The position numbers were made by a program, and so were the translations under genes. From Gymnopilus junonius (taxonomy: Eukaryota; Basidiomycota; Agaricomycetes; Agaricales; Galerinaceae): 33,089 bases of DNA. A model generated the notes under the pieces. It was not told the DNA's origin and made no database searches. It worked only from the letters and a program-made list of their open reading frames with translations. The stretch spans positions 1 through 33,089 of the forward strand of contig JADNYJ010000359.1 of NCBI GenBank assembly GCA_015501075.1, written 5' to 3'. Below, piece by piece: positions 11,429 to 22,688 of the stretch (position 1 is the stretch's first letter; every line of letters begins with the position of its first letter).

Positions 11429-12296
11429 AGCGTCTATCGATCTGTTCGTAGATGAAGAGGACGCCGCGGTGAACAAAATTCTTCTCTTCGGAAGAAATCC
11501 CGGTCGTCCCAGAGGGACCGCCGAGAGTCTTCCGCCTATGATGATCCCCATCCACCATTTACTACGCATTCGATCCTCCCCTTCCAACTTGTCTTGTCTT
11601 CGAGCCAGCCGTGTAAACAGCAACCTTATAATCAACCTGCCCTCGAACCTACACTCATTCCCTTTTCAACCCAACCCATCCACACAACCGTCCTTTCCGC
11701 CCTTGCATCATTTGCGTTTGCATTTTTTATTCTAATTATTCCAATTAGATCTCCAACAGCGCAACCACCATCCCACATCCTGAATCCCACCCATGTATCA
11801 ATAGTAATCATCTCGTCGTGTTCAAGTTATTTCTCGTTTCTTGTACCCTTCTCCATCCCTTTCTCGTTCGTTGTCATTATCCACATCCCCTTGTCCTTAT
11901 CCATGCACTCGCAACTTGTTCTCTCTAGTCTAGATCTCTCAGTCGCTTTGGATACCTTACCCGTATCATCCCTTATGTTGTTGTTGTTTGTCATTCGCGC
12001 GGACGCTTTACTAACTTCCGTAGCACCGTTGTACTTGTACTACCACTACTACTACTAACCATCTCTCTCTCCCTCCCTTTGTCTTGTCTTGTCTCGTCTT
12101 GTCTTGTCGCGTCTTTTTTTTTTTTCTTTTCTCTGTCGTCATTTTGGGTACTTTCTTGTGGAAAGGAATTAAATATAACAAACAAAAAGAGTGCAAACAT
12201 CCATAACCTCTGCGTGACGTCTTGTCTTGTCTAGTATAGGCTCTGATTTATAATTCTATAGTCAAAAAGTTTGATAATCTACGACACCCATGAGAT
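11429..12296. other. Intergenic between convergent genes, pyrimidine-rich
   Basis: About 0.87 kb between the 3' ends of the peptide gene (+) and the FAP1 gene (-). It must contain both 3' untranslated regions and terminators, but no specific polyadenylation signal is distinctive. The + strand is strikingly C/T-rich, which creates long but unconvincing open frames in several phases. Confidence 0.5.
12061..12125. repeat. Pyrimidine tract with TTGTC pentamer repeats and poly-T
   Basis: CT dinucleotides, then imperfect tandem TTGTC/TCGTC units, then a run of T interrupted by C. A simple-sequence tract in the intergenic region; no function assigned. Confidence 0.7.
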
Positions 12297-15200
12297 CTAA
12301 ACATCATCCTCCCAACTATCCGGCACATGTTCACTCGTCGGCGGCGGCGGAGACACAGCCGCACCAACTGCACCAGCACCAACGCCAGAAGACGACGACG
12401 ACGACGAAGGCCGCTTAACACCCGCAGGCGACACCGTCCTTGATCCTGATGATGAGTTACCAGCTGCCACACCACCGGCCAATGTAACAGTAGCAGTAGC
12501 AGTGGAAGTAAAAGTCGGCTTGGGAGCGCCCACCGACGTCCATCCACGAGGACCAGTAGTGGCACCGCCAACCGGCGTTGGAGCTCTTACTCCTAACCCT
12601 CCTCCTCCTCCGCCGCCGCCTGTTGCACCCGCTCGCCAGCTCATCGCAGACGAGGCCGCCGCCGCACCTCCTCCCACACCTCCCGCTCCAGCACCCCCTC
12701 CACGACTCAAACTCCTAAAATCAGCTAACCGGCCCAGACTCTGACTCGGCGCAGCCGAACCTAAAGTCGAGCCTGAACTCGAAGCGACGAACTGCGAGAG
12801 CAGCGGGGCCGGAATACGTGTATCGATGCGCCGGAGGAGTTGGACGCTTCTATGGGGTTCTTGATCGACCATTTGGGTGTCCATTCTATACACGGCCGCG
12901 AGCTAATAAACAATAAATGAAGAGAAGGAAAGGTTTGATAGTCAGATAAAGAGAACAAAGAGAACAAAGAGAGAGAGAGAGAGATAGAAACACAATACGT
13001 ACATCATGCACAAACTTCCTCCTCTCAACCGGCATATGCGGCAACACCTGCGTCCGCTTATTCTCCTTATTCCCCACAAAATCCGCAAACGCCCTCTCCA
13101 CCACCCCCACGAACTTGGCATTCGCAGGCCCACGCGCAAAGCCCGCCAGTTCCTCCCCATACGTCGTCTGTCCTCCCTTCACTTTCGAAATTCCCTCAGC
13201 GTCCTTTTCTCCGAGGTTCACCTTGATGCCCAGAGCATCGGCTAATCGCGCATTGCGTTTCGCGAGTTGACAGTCGTTGTTGCATTTCGGAGCCTGCGTC
13301 CAACTTGAGGATGAAGAAGAACCTGACGATGGGGGGGAGGTGATCGTCCGCCCGCAGTGGACGCTCTGTTTGAGTCGTCCACAGGGACATGTGAGGACCA
13401 CCAGTGCCTGGCAGGGGTCGGTTTCGGGACAGCTTGAGGGGGCGTGGCAGGGGAGTGTGCATGGGTGGTGGTTTGGAAGGCTGGGGTGGGGGGGTTAGGG
13501 TGTGGTTAGCATGTGGAAATGAAGGAAAGAGGAAAAGAGAGAGAGGACGTACCAAGCTTTTCTTGCTTTACCACAAACAGCGGTGCACGGTCCACATCCA
13601 CCTGGACCATCTGCATGACAGAGTCGTTCACAGTGGTGGAACCCGCATTTCATCAACCTGAGTCAGTTTTTTTTTATCATCAGTAAAAAATTTTCCCTTG
13701 AAAGCGAAAAAGAACGAAAAATTAAAAATTAAAAAGAAACTAAAAAACTCACTTCCCACAAACACTCCCACAGCTGACCTTATCACTCTCCAACGAACAT
13801 CTTACATTATTCACCTCCTTCTTGCCACACGCGCAGCGCTTCGTAGTCAGATGTGGGCAGGGCGGGCAGCCGGGGTCCTGGTCGTGGCCACCTTCCCTGG
13901 CATCACCGCCACCACCAGCACCAACACCCACACCCACCCCAAGATAAGCGTGACACTCATGCGGCACCGCCGGATGCCCACACGCAGGTGGCGGACGTGC
14001 GCACGGGTAGTGGCATTCCATACGCGTGCCGCATGGGATGGGGGGTTCGTAGATCGTGCGGCCGCAGGGACATATGAGCTGTTAAAGGGGGTTTGGTAAG
14101 TAAGTAAGTGTGTGGGTGCAGATGAGATAAATGAATGGGAAAGGGAGGAAAGGAGGTGAGGAAGGTGAGTTAATGAATTAGTGTGTATGAATATGAATGA
14201 AGAAAGCGGAGATGAAAGGAAAAGAGGGGATGAAAGGAAAGGAGGGGATGAAAAGGAAAAGAGGGGATGAAAGGAAGGGAAGGGATGGAAAGGAAAAGAG
14301 GGGATGAAAAGGAAAAGAGGGAATAAAAAGGAATGAAAGGAAAAGAGGTGAAAATAACGACAAAAAAAAGTCGTGATAAAAATATTAAAAATAAAAAGAA
14401 CACAAACTCACCTCCTCAAACGAACTCCTCAAACACCTTCCGCAAGGCCCCTTATGATCCCTCCTCTCACACCGATGATTGCCACACGACAGCAGCTTCC
14501 CACACACCACATCGCACTCATGCAGTCCGCCTTGTTCTTCTCCAATAGCCATTTCATGTGCATCATCACCCCCACGTTTCTTGCCCTTCTTTCCCGTAGC
14601 CTGCGCCAACGCGATCGAGGCGAGGGGACAACACACCCTCCGACATCTATGACGTCCGCATGCCCGCAGGGCGTTGCATGGTTTATCGCATAGGATCTCT
14701 TTCTCCCCTCCTCCACCTCCTGGTTGACTTGAACCCTGCACTTCATAACAGACCAAACTCTTCGTCGTCGCACCACACCTACACGGCCTCACGATCCTCA
14801 CCACACAAGGCGGACACGGGCCTTCATGACACCTGGCCTCGCACGGGTGGCTGCACGCCGAGTGGGGCTTGGAGCACGGGGAGGTACATGTAGGGATGGG
14901 GTCTGAGCATGAGAGACGCGCGGGGAAAGTGTATTGGGAGGCGTTGGAGTTTGAGTGGGTTTGTGAGGACGCAGGAGAAGAGGGAGATGGGGCGATGGTG
15001 CATCTGCCACAAGGACAATGGGTGATCTTGGAAGGAGATCGAGGACACGGAGCGGGCTTTGATGAGGGCGGATGGCATGGTTTCTGACATTTATGTGTTC
15101 CACAATCAAAAGGCCTTGAAAAAAAAGAGAAAAAAAAAGCAAGAATCAGTAATCAAATCTATAAATAGAACCACTACCACCCCTACCTCTCACAAACGCT

Positions 15201-16710
15201 CTCGCAAGCAAACCTGCCTATCCACGGCTCTTCGCCCTCCACGAAACACTCGACGCTCTCGCCCTCGCCACACGCCACGTCCTTGGTGTCCTTCCCACAA
15301 TAACACCTGACCACCTCCCTTTCCTCGCACCGCCCACACTCGTTGGGATGACACACCCTCTCACAAGCGTGTTTCCCGCAATTCAGGATGCGTCCGCACG
15401 TTGAGCCGCAGGAGAGATCTCGTTCTCCGACTATGGTGCGTTTCCCTTTTGCGTCCACCCCGCAACGGAAGGAAAGGATTTTTTGTTTAGGACAGTAACA
15501 TTTGAGGTGCGTGGTGACTTGGCAGGGGGGACAAGGGCCTGGGTGGCATGCGAGGGGACAGGGGTGTCCGCATCCGCTCTCGCGTGGGCGCGAGCACGAG
15601 CTGCCGCATGAGTGCGGGGTGATGAGTCGGGTGAGTTTAGGTTCGGGGGTTGAGTGACAGAAACACCTGTAATAATAATAAAATTTTTAAAAAAGTAAGA
15701 AAAGTCGATTCGTAAGCATGAGTCCAAAAAAAATTGAACGAAAGGCAAAAGGAAAGAAAGAAGGAAATCGATACATACCAATACCCACTAGGCACCACCT
15801 CCCTCTTCGCCTGACACCCCGGACACCTCCAATCCCCCTTCCTCTCCATCTCCCCTCGCGCCCTCCACGCCGCCTCCACCTCTTTCACACTCTTCTCCGC
15901 CCACGACCGAATACACCTTACATGGAACGCCGTCCAGCAATACTGCTTCACCTGCGCCTCACTGGAAGTGACGATAGGAGTAAAAGGCGACGGGGAACAC
16001 GACCATATTGCATGATCAGGCCGAATGGCGGAAAAACAGATGGGACAGTCGGGGTACGGCGGGGTGCTCAGCGCCCGTGTGAGCGTGGATGTGAGGTCGT
16101 CGCCTTGCGGGAGACGCGATTTGGGAGGTTTTTTTTCTTTTTCTTGAGTTTTTTCTTGGGTTTTTTCGGGTTTAGTCAACCCAGCACCGAAATTGGCTCT
16201 CCGATTCCTTCCACCACCACCACCACCACCAGCTGCTACTGAGAGTGAGTTGGAAGCAGGAGTCGTCGTCGTACTAATTGTCGTAGTGGCACCCTCACCC
16301 GAGGTAGTCGGCGCAGGCTTCCTCTTCCTTGGCGGACGTGGTTTCGATTTCGAATTGGCATCACCAGGTCGAGCTCCCAATCCAGGTGCAGCAGCAGCAC
16401 CTCCACGAGTAGCACCAGCTACCGAAGACGAAGTACCAGCTTCATTCAACGGCGTCGTCACCGTCTCTTTCTGTCGTCGAGGCGGACGAGACTGTTGTGC
16501 TGGCTTGGCGGTGGGTATAGGCTGCAGCTGATCACCCTCCTGAGGTTGTTGAGCTCGAGGGTGAGCCTGTGCTTGAGCCTGAGGCTTGTTGGGTTTCGGC
16601 GGACGCGGTCTTCGTCTACTAGTGTTCGAATTCGATGAGTCGCCAGCTACGAGTGGGTGAGATGCAGTCGAAGTCGTAGCAACAGCAGTAGTCGTAGCAG
16701 TACCCTCCAT
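12297..16710 (-). CDS. FAP1: FAP1/NFX1-type zinc-finger protein (RING, NFX1 fingers, R3H)
   Basis: Seven exons on the minus strand (16710-15779, 15666-15187, 15114-14412, 14078-13753, 13657-13553, 13480-13003, 12902-12297) sum to 3630 nt, exactly 1209 codons plus stop, with all phases consistent. Residues 1-220 are low-complexity and basic (Pro, Arg, Gly, Thr). A RING-like domain spans about 222-298 (CPIC, CWTAFHVRC, RCPGC). NFX1-type fingers follow from about 312 to 890, with repeats such as CGKHACERVCHPNECGRC, CGTHKCQKPCH and CGFHHCERLCH. An R3H domain lies at about 965-1035 (RRKFVH, split by the last intron, then DQEPHRSV), and the tail is Ser/Gly/Ala-rich, ending SWEDDV. Family members are nuclear or cytoplasmic regulators; yeast Fap1 binds the FKBP Fpr1 and human NFX1 acts in transcription and ubiquitylation. 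The start is the first ATG; the in-frame extension upstream begins only with TTG. It is a conserved single-copy gene inside the spacer. Confidence 0.93.
12955..12986. repeat. GA-rich microsatellite in FAP1 intron 6
   Basis: AACAAAGAG units followed by about nine GA dinucleotides, inside the 100-nt sixth intron of the FAP1 gene (13002-12903). Confidence 0.75.
14209..14349. repeat. Purine minisatellite in FAP1 intron 3
   Basis: About seven imperfect copies of an 18-20 nt unit of the form GATGAAAAGGAAAAGAGGG lie within intron 3 (14411-14079). That intron is 333 nt, whereas the gene's other introns are about 72-112 nt, so the repeat accounts for most of the excess length. The opposite (transcribed) strand is a long pyrimidine tract. 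Confidence 0.88.
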
Positions 16711-18183
16711 GAATTGAAGAGGGGTCGAAGAGCTCAGAACAAAGATAATTTGATCAGTTGGGTCGTACCAAAGCAAAGAGGATTGGTTATAAAAGCCAGC
16801 CGGGATTAGTCAGCGATTGATGTAGCCGGTTCCCGATTCGAGTCACTTGCTCGAGTCCACTTTTCTTGTAAACCGATTTTCACTGCCCTTTCCTTCTCGA
16901 ATTGACTCGAAGACGCTGGAAACGTCTCTCCGATCTTTCAAAGCTGCCACAGCATTCGTTTTTTTTTGACTTTTCAGCGTCGACGGTCTCGTCGTCGTCG
17001 TCCCCGTGCGCTTTCTCTGTCATCGCTTTATCATGAGTCACGGTTACGGTTCCTGGAGTGTTGGCGTAGCGTGAAGCGTGCCACTGCACACGTCTGCCGT
17101 CTGCTTCCATACAGCGTGTCTATCGCATTCTACCATGGCATGTTCCCCTGTGTTATGTGTCTCACTGTGTCAGTTATATTAACACTTCATGTTGGTTGTA
17201 CTTGTATGCGACTTGCTCTTGAATTTCAATCTCGATGTCTTGATGGCTCGATGGCTCACTGCTACACCGTCACTGACTTGCGCTTCATTCTTGCCTCACA
17301 TTTCACAGTTCCACAATTCGCGTTTCAAGCTGCCAGGCCTCGGTTTCCTGGAAGTTCGGAAAGGCATGAGAGGATTTGTCTCAACAGAAAGTTCTTGAAT
17401 TTTTTGCTGGCTTGTGCTGTGCTATATCGCTTTCTCTTTCTCTTTCTCTTCCTCCTCGTGCTCTTTTCGTCTACACTCTATAATTAGGTTCCGGTTTTAC
17501 CGGCGACAATCGCCGAGTTTTCGAATAACTCTTATCAGTTCAACCCAACTCTACCCTCCAAAGCTAGAGTATGTCAATCGCTCTTCCCAGCTCAACCTAT
17601 TCCAGCAAAGTTCTCTCATATTATGTTTTAAATCATCCTAAAAGTATTTTGATTATTTTGATCTAAAGGATCTGGTTTAAGATGCCAATGCTTCACTGTG
17701 CGTCGACGGGATTATCATTATTATTATATTGATACCCTCTATCAACATCCACAAAATATCGAACTAGAACCAGAACTGAAACTAAAAACCCACCATTCCT
17801 ATCTTCTCGCTGCGCGCCTTTCAGTTCGTCCATGGGTTTCATGCCGTATCAAATCACTCAGCACCAAGGGCAGAAAAGTCATTCAATCCTGTCCGATTTC
17901 TACTTTTTCAAGGTTATCATTCTTCGTCTGTTCGAATTCATTTTCATCCTGAAATGGGCTATGTGTTAGTTTTCCTGGTCAACCCATCAAAACGCTCTAT
18001 TACATGGGCGCAATTTCAAAACTCAATTAACTTCCTTGGGACTTTTTTATCCCGCGTGGATTATGTACTAAGAAACCCATGAGAAAAAAAGGAAGAAAGA
18101 ATTGATATACGATCCCTTCAAAAATTGGAAGATATATTAACCAATTCTAAAATTCCTTGATAATACTCATACTGAGGTAAGTA
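16711..18183. other. Intergenic, FAP1 upstream region
   Basis: About 1.5 kb. The first few hundred bases are presumably FAP1 promoter and leader. A minus-strand ATG frame of 76 codons at 17110-16880 lies there but looks like leader or chance sequence. Pyrimidine-rich tracts occur near 17430-17465. A poly-pyrimidine + strand frame at 16966-17487 is not a convincing gene. Confidence 0.45.
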
Positions 18184-18700
18184 TCCAAGTATCCCCCAAG
18201 CTCTCCGCAAATCATCCTTATCCACCAAGACAACACTTCTTTTAATTCGACAAGATCGTAGCAAACCGCTTCAACTTCCATTACCCCGCACACTCACAAA
18301 AGAAGGTATGTACATTCGAGTACTATATATCATATCCCCGGGCTAAAATACGTCGTGTTGTGGATCATACTAAGGTTAATCTCCAGGTTCTCCGAGAGTC
18401 CTTGACCGGGACAATCATAATTTTACCCCAAGATCGCAGCTCAAATAGAGTGATTGGCTTCCATTTCACGGTCTGGGACTCACACGTAAATCCTTTCGAC
18501 CAGATGCTGATCATAAACGTTTAAATCCAAGTGATGATCCAGTGAAGAAGTTTCTAGAAACCACAAGGCACCCCCAACATCGGACACGAGCACCCAAAGC
18601 TTCAGGTCTCAAAGCTACAGATAAACGTCCGCATTCAGATTCCCAAACCGCTTATGTAGACTTGACGCTTCCATTGCTCAGAAGGAGCGCGGGGGAGTGA
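18184..18700 (+). other. Unrecognised gene remnant with one intron and an in-frame stop
   Basis: Two open stretches join in the same phase across a well-formed intron: donor GTATGT at 18306, branch-like TACTAAG near 18369, acceptor CTCCAG ending at 18386. The frame reads through KEGSPRVLDRDNHNF, meets one TAG at 18446-18448, then stays open (WLPFHGLGLTRKSFRPDADH, PSDDPVKKFLETT) to a stop at 18698-18700. No ATG or family is recognised upstream. It may be a decayed gene, or an exon pair whose true splicing avoids the stop. It ends about 370 nt before the first gasdermin-like gene. Confidence 0.3.
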
Positions 18701-18908
18701 GTTCCGCCAAAATCGTCTTTAACTTCCTTATGTGTTGCTGTTCAATGTACATATGAGGGCATTCCGAGTCCACGAGCTTTTAGTCTGCCGCCTACGACTC
18801 GCGATTTTTCGGACTGGAAAGGTCGAGCGAGCCTCAAGGAAGGACTGTGCGCGTACTGTTCGGCTCCTGCGCATGTCCCAGCACAATCCTCGAGCTTCTC
18901 CTCTGAAG

Positions 18909-18915
18909 TATATAG
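18909..18915 (+). promoter_or_regulatory. TATA-like box of gasdermin-like gene A
   Basis: TATATAG about 155 nt before the start codon at 19070, followed by a C-rich leader. Plausible but short. Confidence 0.35.
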
Positions 18916-19069
18916 TGTATGTCATTGACTGGAAGTAAAATCCCAAAAGATTCTTAGACTGTACTGCACGTCCTCGAGCTCGTTACCTTCCATCCCACCT
19001 ACCCAACCACCCCAACGCCCCTTCACAGCCTCAATTAAAATCAAACTTAATCATCCATACATACCATCA

Positions 19070-20052
19070 ATGGCGCCCACCTCCGAACGCCTCTTCGTAG
19101 ACCTCATCGCACTCGCCACACACAAATACCCCAACTGGGACCCAGAAGTCCCCATCGAACCCGGCGACTACGGCCGCATCACCTCTGGGCACCGTCATAA
19201 ATCCTACGCTGGGGGTGCGGGTGGCGCTGGTGCATTCTGGTATCGCAACGTCACGTTAAAGCGGAGGCGGGCCTCTGCGGGTACGTTTTTGAAGGAGGGG
19301 AATATATATAGGGAGGGATTGGCGGAACGGTATGGCATCCCGCTGCCTGTGGAGTATGGAGGTGATTCGACGCAGGGGACGACGTGGATTACGTCGAGGA
19401 ATGCGAGGCAGGTTACTTGGGATGCTGATATCGCTGGGTGAGCATTTACCTATTTTATTTTCTGATATTTACAACTGACGGGTTTTATTTTTTTTGTTCT
19501 ATTCCACTCTATAGACAACACCCTACTCTTGCTGAATGCTCCATCAAAGCCTCTTTTAAATTCACCACCGGACAAGGGGCGGTCCTCGCAATGGACAACG
19601 ACACCGTCCTCGCCATCAATCCAGCTGGAAAACTCCTCCGTCTCCTCGCCTCTGAGTCTCAAACGGGTACGAAAAAAGAAACCCATGAAATGGAAAACGG
19701 AAAAGAAAAAGAAAAAGCGCTCCCAGAAGGCACCGTCATCGTCTCTGAAGTCCACCGATGCTCATCCTACGCCCGATTTCTATCCTCCTCCTTCGACCGG
19801 CACACCTCCGTGACGCTAGGTATGAAAGTACAACCGACGCCGACGGTCCAGGCGACCTTGGGTCCTGATGGTACGCCCACGCCCATTGGCCTGCCGACGG
19901 GCTGGGCGAATGTGGAGGGCAGGTGGGTGCATGATTCCACTGCGGGGAATTTCAGGGCCAAGGTGAATAATGATGGGAAGAGGGTGTTTTATACCCTCTT
20001 TCGTCTTGTTTCTTTGGAGGAGGAGAGCTTGTCGACGGGGTTGAGACGTTGA
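19070..20052 (+). CDS. Gasdermin-like protein A (RCD-1/HET-Q1 type), tailless
   Basis: Two exons (19070-19437, 19515-20052) give 301 residues. I read it as a fungal relative of the gasdermin pore-forming domain, which oligomerises in the plasma membrane and kills the cell in allorecognition. Supporting pattern: LFVDLI near the start, a conserved NWDPEV-x-GDYGRI stretch, a basic patch (KRRR, residues 64-67) before FLKEGNIY (73-80), the hydrophobic strand VIVSEVHRCSSYARF (about 196-210), and near the end GKRVFYTLFRLVSL, matching the order of gasdermin N-domain strands (FWK..., YVVTEV, ILAFRV). Compared with copy B it has a Gly-Ala loop (47-55) and a Lys/Glu-rich insertion (175-194), and it stops at STGLRR where copy B continues into a tail. 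The start ATG is in the same context in both paralogues. Assignment is by eye, without a search. Confidence 0.68.
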
Positions 20053-20476
20053 TTTAAATACGATTTACAAGTTAAAGGTTAAGGAAGAGTAAATAATTAC
20101 TTAATTATTTAGATTAAGTGTTAATTTTTCTGTGTTTACGTTGTTATACCACATTCTGCGTTATGGCGTCCACTGTGCTTAGGATTTAAGTAACGTTTAT
20201 CGATTAAATGCAAGTACTTATTTAAGCCAACCGCCTCGGGTTTCAAGTTCAAGCCATTAATTTATAATGCCATGCTTAGCTACGACAAGTGCAAACATAA
20301 GGGGTCGCTCTAACACTTGGGTAGATGAAGAATAGCAAGGTTTATGAACGTATCAACCATTTCTCATCATTTGAGCCCAGGCCAACAATGAAAGTGATGT
20401 CCGTGACTAAGATCACATGAAGCACCGCCTTTTCCTAAATCCGGGTTCAACCGCTGTTGCGCGCGAGTCCGACGCG
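20053..20476. other. Intergenic, 3' side of gasdermin-like gene A
   Basis: About 0.4 kb of AT-rich sequence that must include the 3' untranslated region of gene A. No gene seen. Confidence 0.5.
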
Positions 20477-20490
20477 CCAGAGCGTCAGAA

Positions 20491-20539
20491 GGTTCCGAAT
20501 TTCGAGAGTCCGCCCCTCCGCCCGTCTGCACGTCCGCAC
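20491..20539 (+). repeat. Left terminal inverted repeat
   Basis: GC-rich; matches the reverse complement of 21163-21220 with a few mismatches. Confidence 0.8.
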
Positions 20540-21162
20540 GGGGCTGACAAATATCCCAAAGCGGATGTGACGATCGTGGCTGTCACCTCTCATGATTAGC
20601 GCGTCGCCTCACCCTGTCCTCGACGCGTCGCCTGCGTTTTGACCGCAAAATACAAGAAATTTTGAGGATATCTTTTGCCCGCCTTTATGGTTTTTTGGCT
20701 GGTGCCGGTATCATACAAATATATTAAAAATATAGTAATTAAGCAAGATTTTTTGAAAGGCTTGTGATGGTTTGTCATTGTTGATCTCAGGTTGCAACTT
20801 AGCGAGCAGAACTGCACTCTACGGCCTCCAGAGATGCATCTGTATGGAGTGTCAGGGTGGGATGGCAGAACAAAATGCATTTTATGCAAATTTTTCTGCC
20901 CCATCGCCCACAATAATACATGTATCACGTTGAAATTATCAGTATAAGACCCTTTTTTTTCTCAAATGTGCGCACTGCATTAACATTCACACTTCAGTTT
21001 GCATTTTGATTTCCAATTTATAGGAACAGATAAATTATAATATATATATGCTATTTACATATTAAAGCTGTCTTGGATAGTAAATAGGGAGGACGAGAGA
21101 CTCTGAGAGCAATGAAATTATGAGTGTGGCGCGGCAGGCGTGATTGTTGTGTAAGCAACCAA

Positions 21163-21220
21163 GTGCGGACGTGCGGACGTGCGGACTGTGCGGAGGGGCG
21201 GACTCTCGAAATACGGAACG
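21163..21220 (-). repeat. Right terminal inverted repeat
   Basis: Inverted match to 20491-20539, with one extra GTGCGGAC unit at its inner edge (three tandem units against about two on the left). Confidence 0.8.
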
Positions 21221-21235
21221 TCCTCCAGAGCGTCA

Positions 21236-22688
21236 ACAATCATCCTCACTGGCACTGCAATACTCGGATTCCAACATCTTTTGGGCTATTTCATCTCTAT
21301 GCGTGAAATCTGCGCGTATTTTCTACGCTCAGATATTCATTTGATGAAGGGACACTTTCTGACATTCGGAAGAGATGAAGACAAGATGAAGAACTCGGTG
21401 GATCGTAATACGGTAGCGTAGGACACCAGCAGGTAAGTTTTCGTTTCCTCAGCGTTCAATTCTGATCTACATTCAGTATTACGGTGGCCTCACGTCTTGC
21501 CTGAACGAATTTACTTCCTGGGATCTCCATATGTCAACGCTTTGGATCCGACTATGCCTTTGGCTTGAAAGCCAAACGTCCTGGACAATGTGTGAACGTG
21601 AGTCATTCCTTCTGTATGGATGCAATAATGTGCTTTTTTTTACCCTTTAGACCTCGTGCTGGAAGCATGGATGGCACATCCCCTCTGTATCTTTCCCGCG
21701 AGCCTGTATGCAGACGTAAGTAAGTCAACCAGTCCTCGTGGGGAGAGCTTGGCCCACACTTGGCTTCGGATATTGATGCATGCTCGACAGACAACCTCGC
21801 AATGGTCGATTGAAATTTAGGCCACACTTGATCGTAACTTGTTTCGTACACTTTGTTTCTGCACAACTCATGCTTTAGTGATCTCTATATCTTTTTCGAG
21901 TGTGTTAGTTCTCAATCTGTCCTTCTGACCGACCCTCTTATCAACCTTCAATCTGTTTATCTTGGTTCGACGTTAATATCTCATGACGTCCTTCACCTAG
22001 GAACTTCCCTGAGGTCCCATATAAGGAAGTAAATGCACATTCTCGTGTTGATGGCTAAACAGCTCCCCAGCGACCGTAATCTGTCCTTGGGAATTTGTGT
22101 CGTGGATCTGGGAACCTCCACACGTGGCTAACGAGCTCTGGTAGGTAATCGGCGAGGTTTAACACAGGAACGACTAGCCGGGGGCATACTGTGTTTGGTA
22201 TAGTCATGGGTGTCCCTGCCTGCAACGGTGATTCATTTCATTTTCATTTGACTCATGGCTGGGAAACTTGAAACTTTAGTTGCTCGGTCTCCTGCATGCT
22301 ATCGTCTTCTGATCAACCCAAAGTCACTATCACAATCTTCTAATGATGAATAGATTCTCCGAATCGCGTAGTATTTTATCATGGAGGGCTTTAAAAACCC
22401 TCCCCAATCCATAGATTCGCTTACTTAGAGTGACCCGCGCAGGCTGAACGCTTCTACATTTTGCTCAGACTTCAAATTATCTTCAGTACTTCCCTTGTTG
22501 AGCCGAGTATTTGGAATTCGATATCATCAATTACAAAGATACGTCAAGGAGAAATGGGGCCTCGAGGGAAACGTACCTTCTGTCGGATTTAATCCAAGCG
22601 TTGTTTAAAACGAGTCTTTGGTGGCAAAACGGGCACTAATTTCTAAAGCCTTCCACACGTTTGCAGTTCTTTCTCACTTCCAACTACT
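21236..22688. other. Intergenic with possible decayed exon fragments; promoter of gasdermin-like gene B
   Basis: About 1.45 kb. Around 21420-21720 there are splice-like signals (GTAAGT after 21431, GTGAGT near 21598, TTTAG near 21650, GTAAGT near 21718) bounding short protein-like stretches such as WPHVLPERIYFLGSPYVNAL and LEAWMAHPLCIFPASLYAD. However, the frames do not join without stops, so no gene is called. The last few hundred bases should hold the promoter of gene B. Confidence 0.4.
22383..22403 (+). promoter_or_regulatory. Small perfect inverted repeat around TTTAAAAA
   Basis: GGAGGG and CCCTCC flank CTTTAAAAA about 290 nt before the start of gene B. It could be a core-promoter AT box in a palindromic GC frame; the role is a guess. 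Confidence 0.25.

Larger units (their letters stand above)
20477..21235. mobile_element. Non-autonomous Mutator-like (MITE-type) element with target duplication
   Basis: A direct repeat CCAGAGCGTCA occurs at 20477-20487 and 21225-21235. Just inside lie inverted ends of about 50 nt (20491-20539 and 21163-21220), sharing TTTCGAGAGTCCGCCCCTCC and ending in GTCCGCAC repeats. The element between the direct repeats is 737 bp. Long inverted ends with 9-11 bp target duplications are typical of Mutator-type transposons. The interior has no transposase-like frame; a 110-codon minus frame at 20928-20596 looks like chance. The exact outer ends are uncertain by a few bases, because three or four unmatched bases separate the direct repeats from the inverted ends. 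Confidence 0.72.

Noticed and set aside
16193..16531. + strand frame rich in Pro/Ala/Gly
   Set aside because: It is the antisense shadow of the low-complexity N-terminus of FAP1. The same holds for 12502-12744 opposite the C-terminus.
16880..17110. 76-codon minus-strand ATG frame upstream of FAP1
   Set aside because: Lies in the probable FAP1 promoter or leader, has no recognisable domain and no paralogue. At most an upstream open frame.
16966..17487. Long + strand frame upstream of FAP1
   Set aside because: Arg-rich then Phe/Leu-rich composition from CG- and CT-rich DNA, no good start or domain; likely chance.
20596..20928. Minus-strand 110-codon frame inside the MITE
   Set aside because: No transposase motif, no conserved homologue in the window, and non-autonomous elements commonly contain chance frames.
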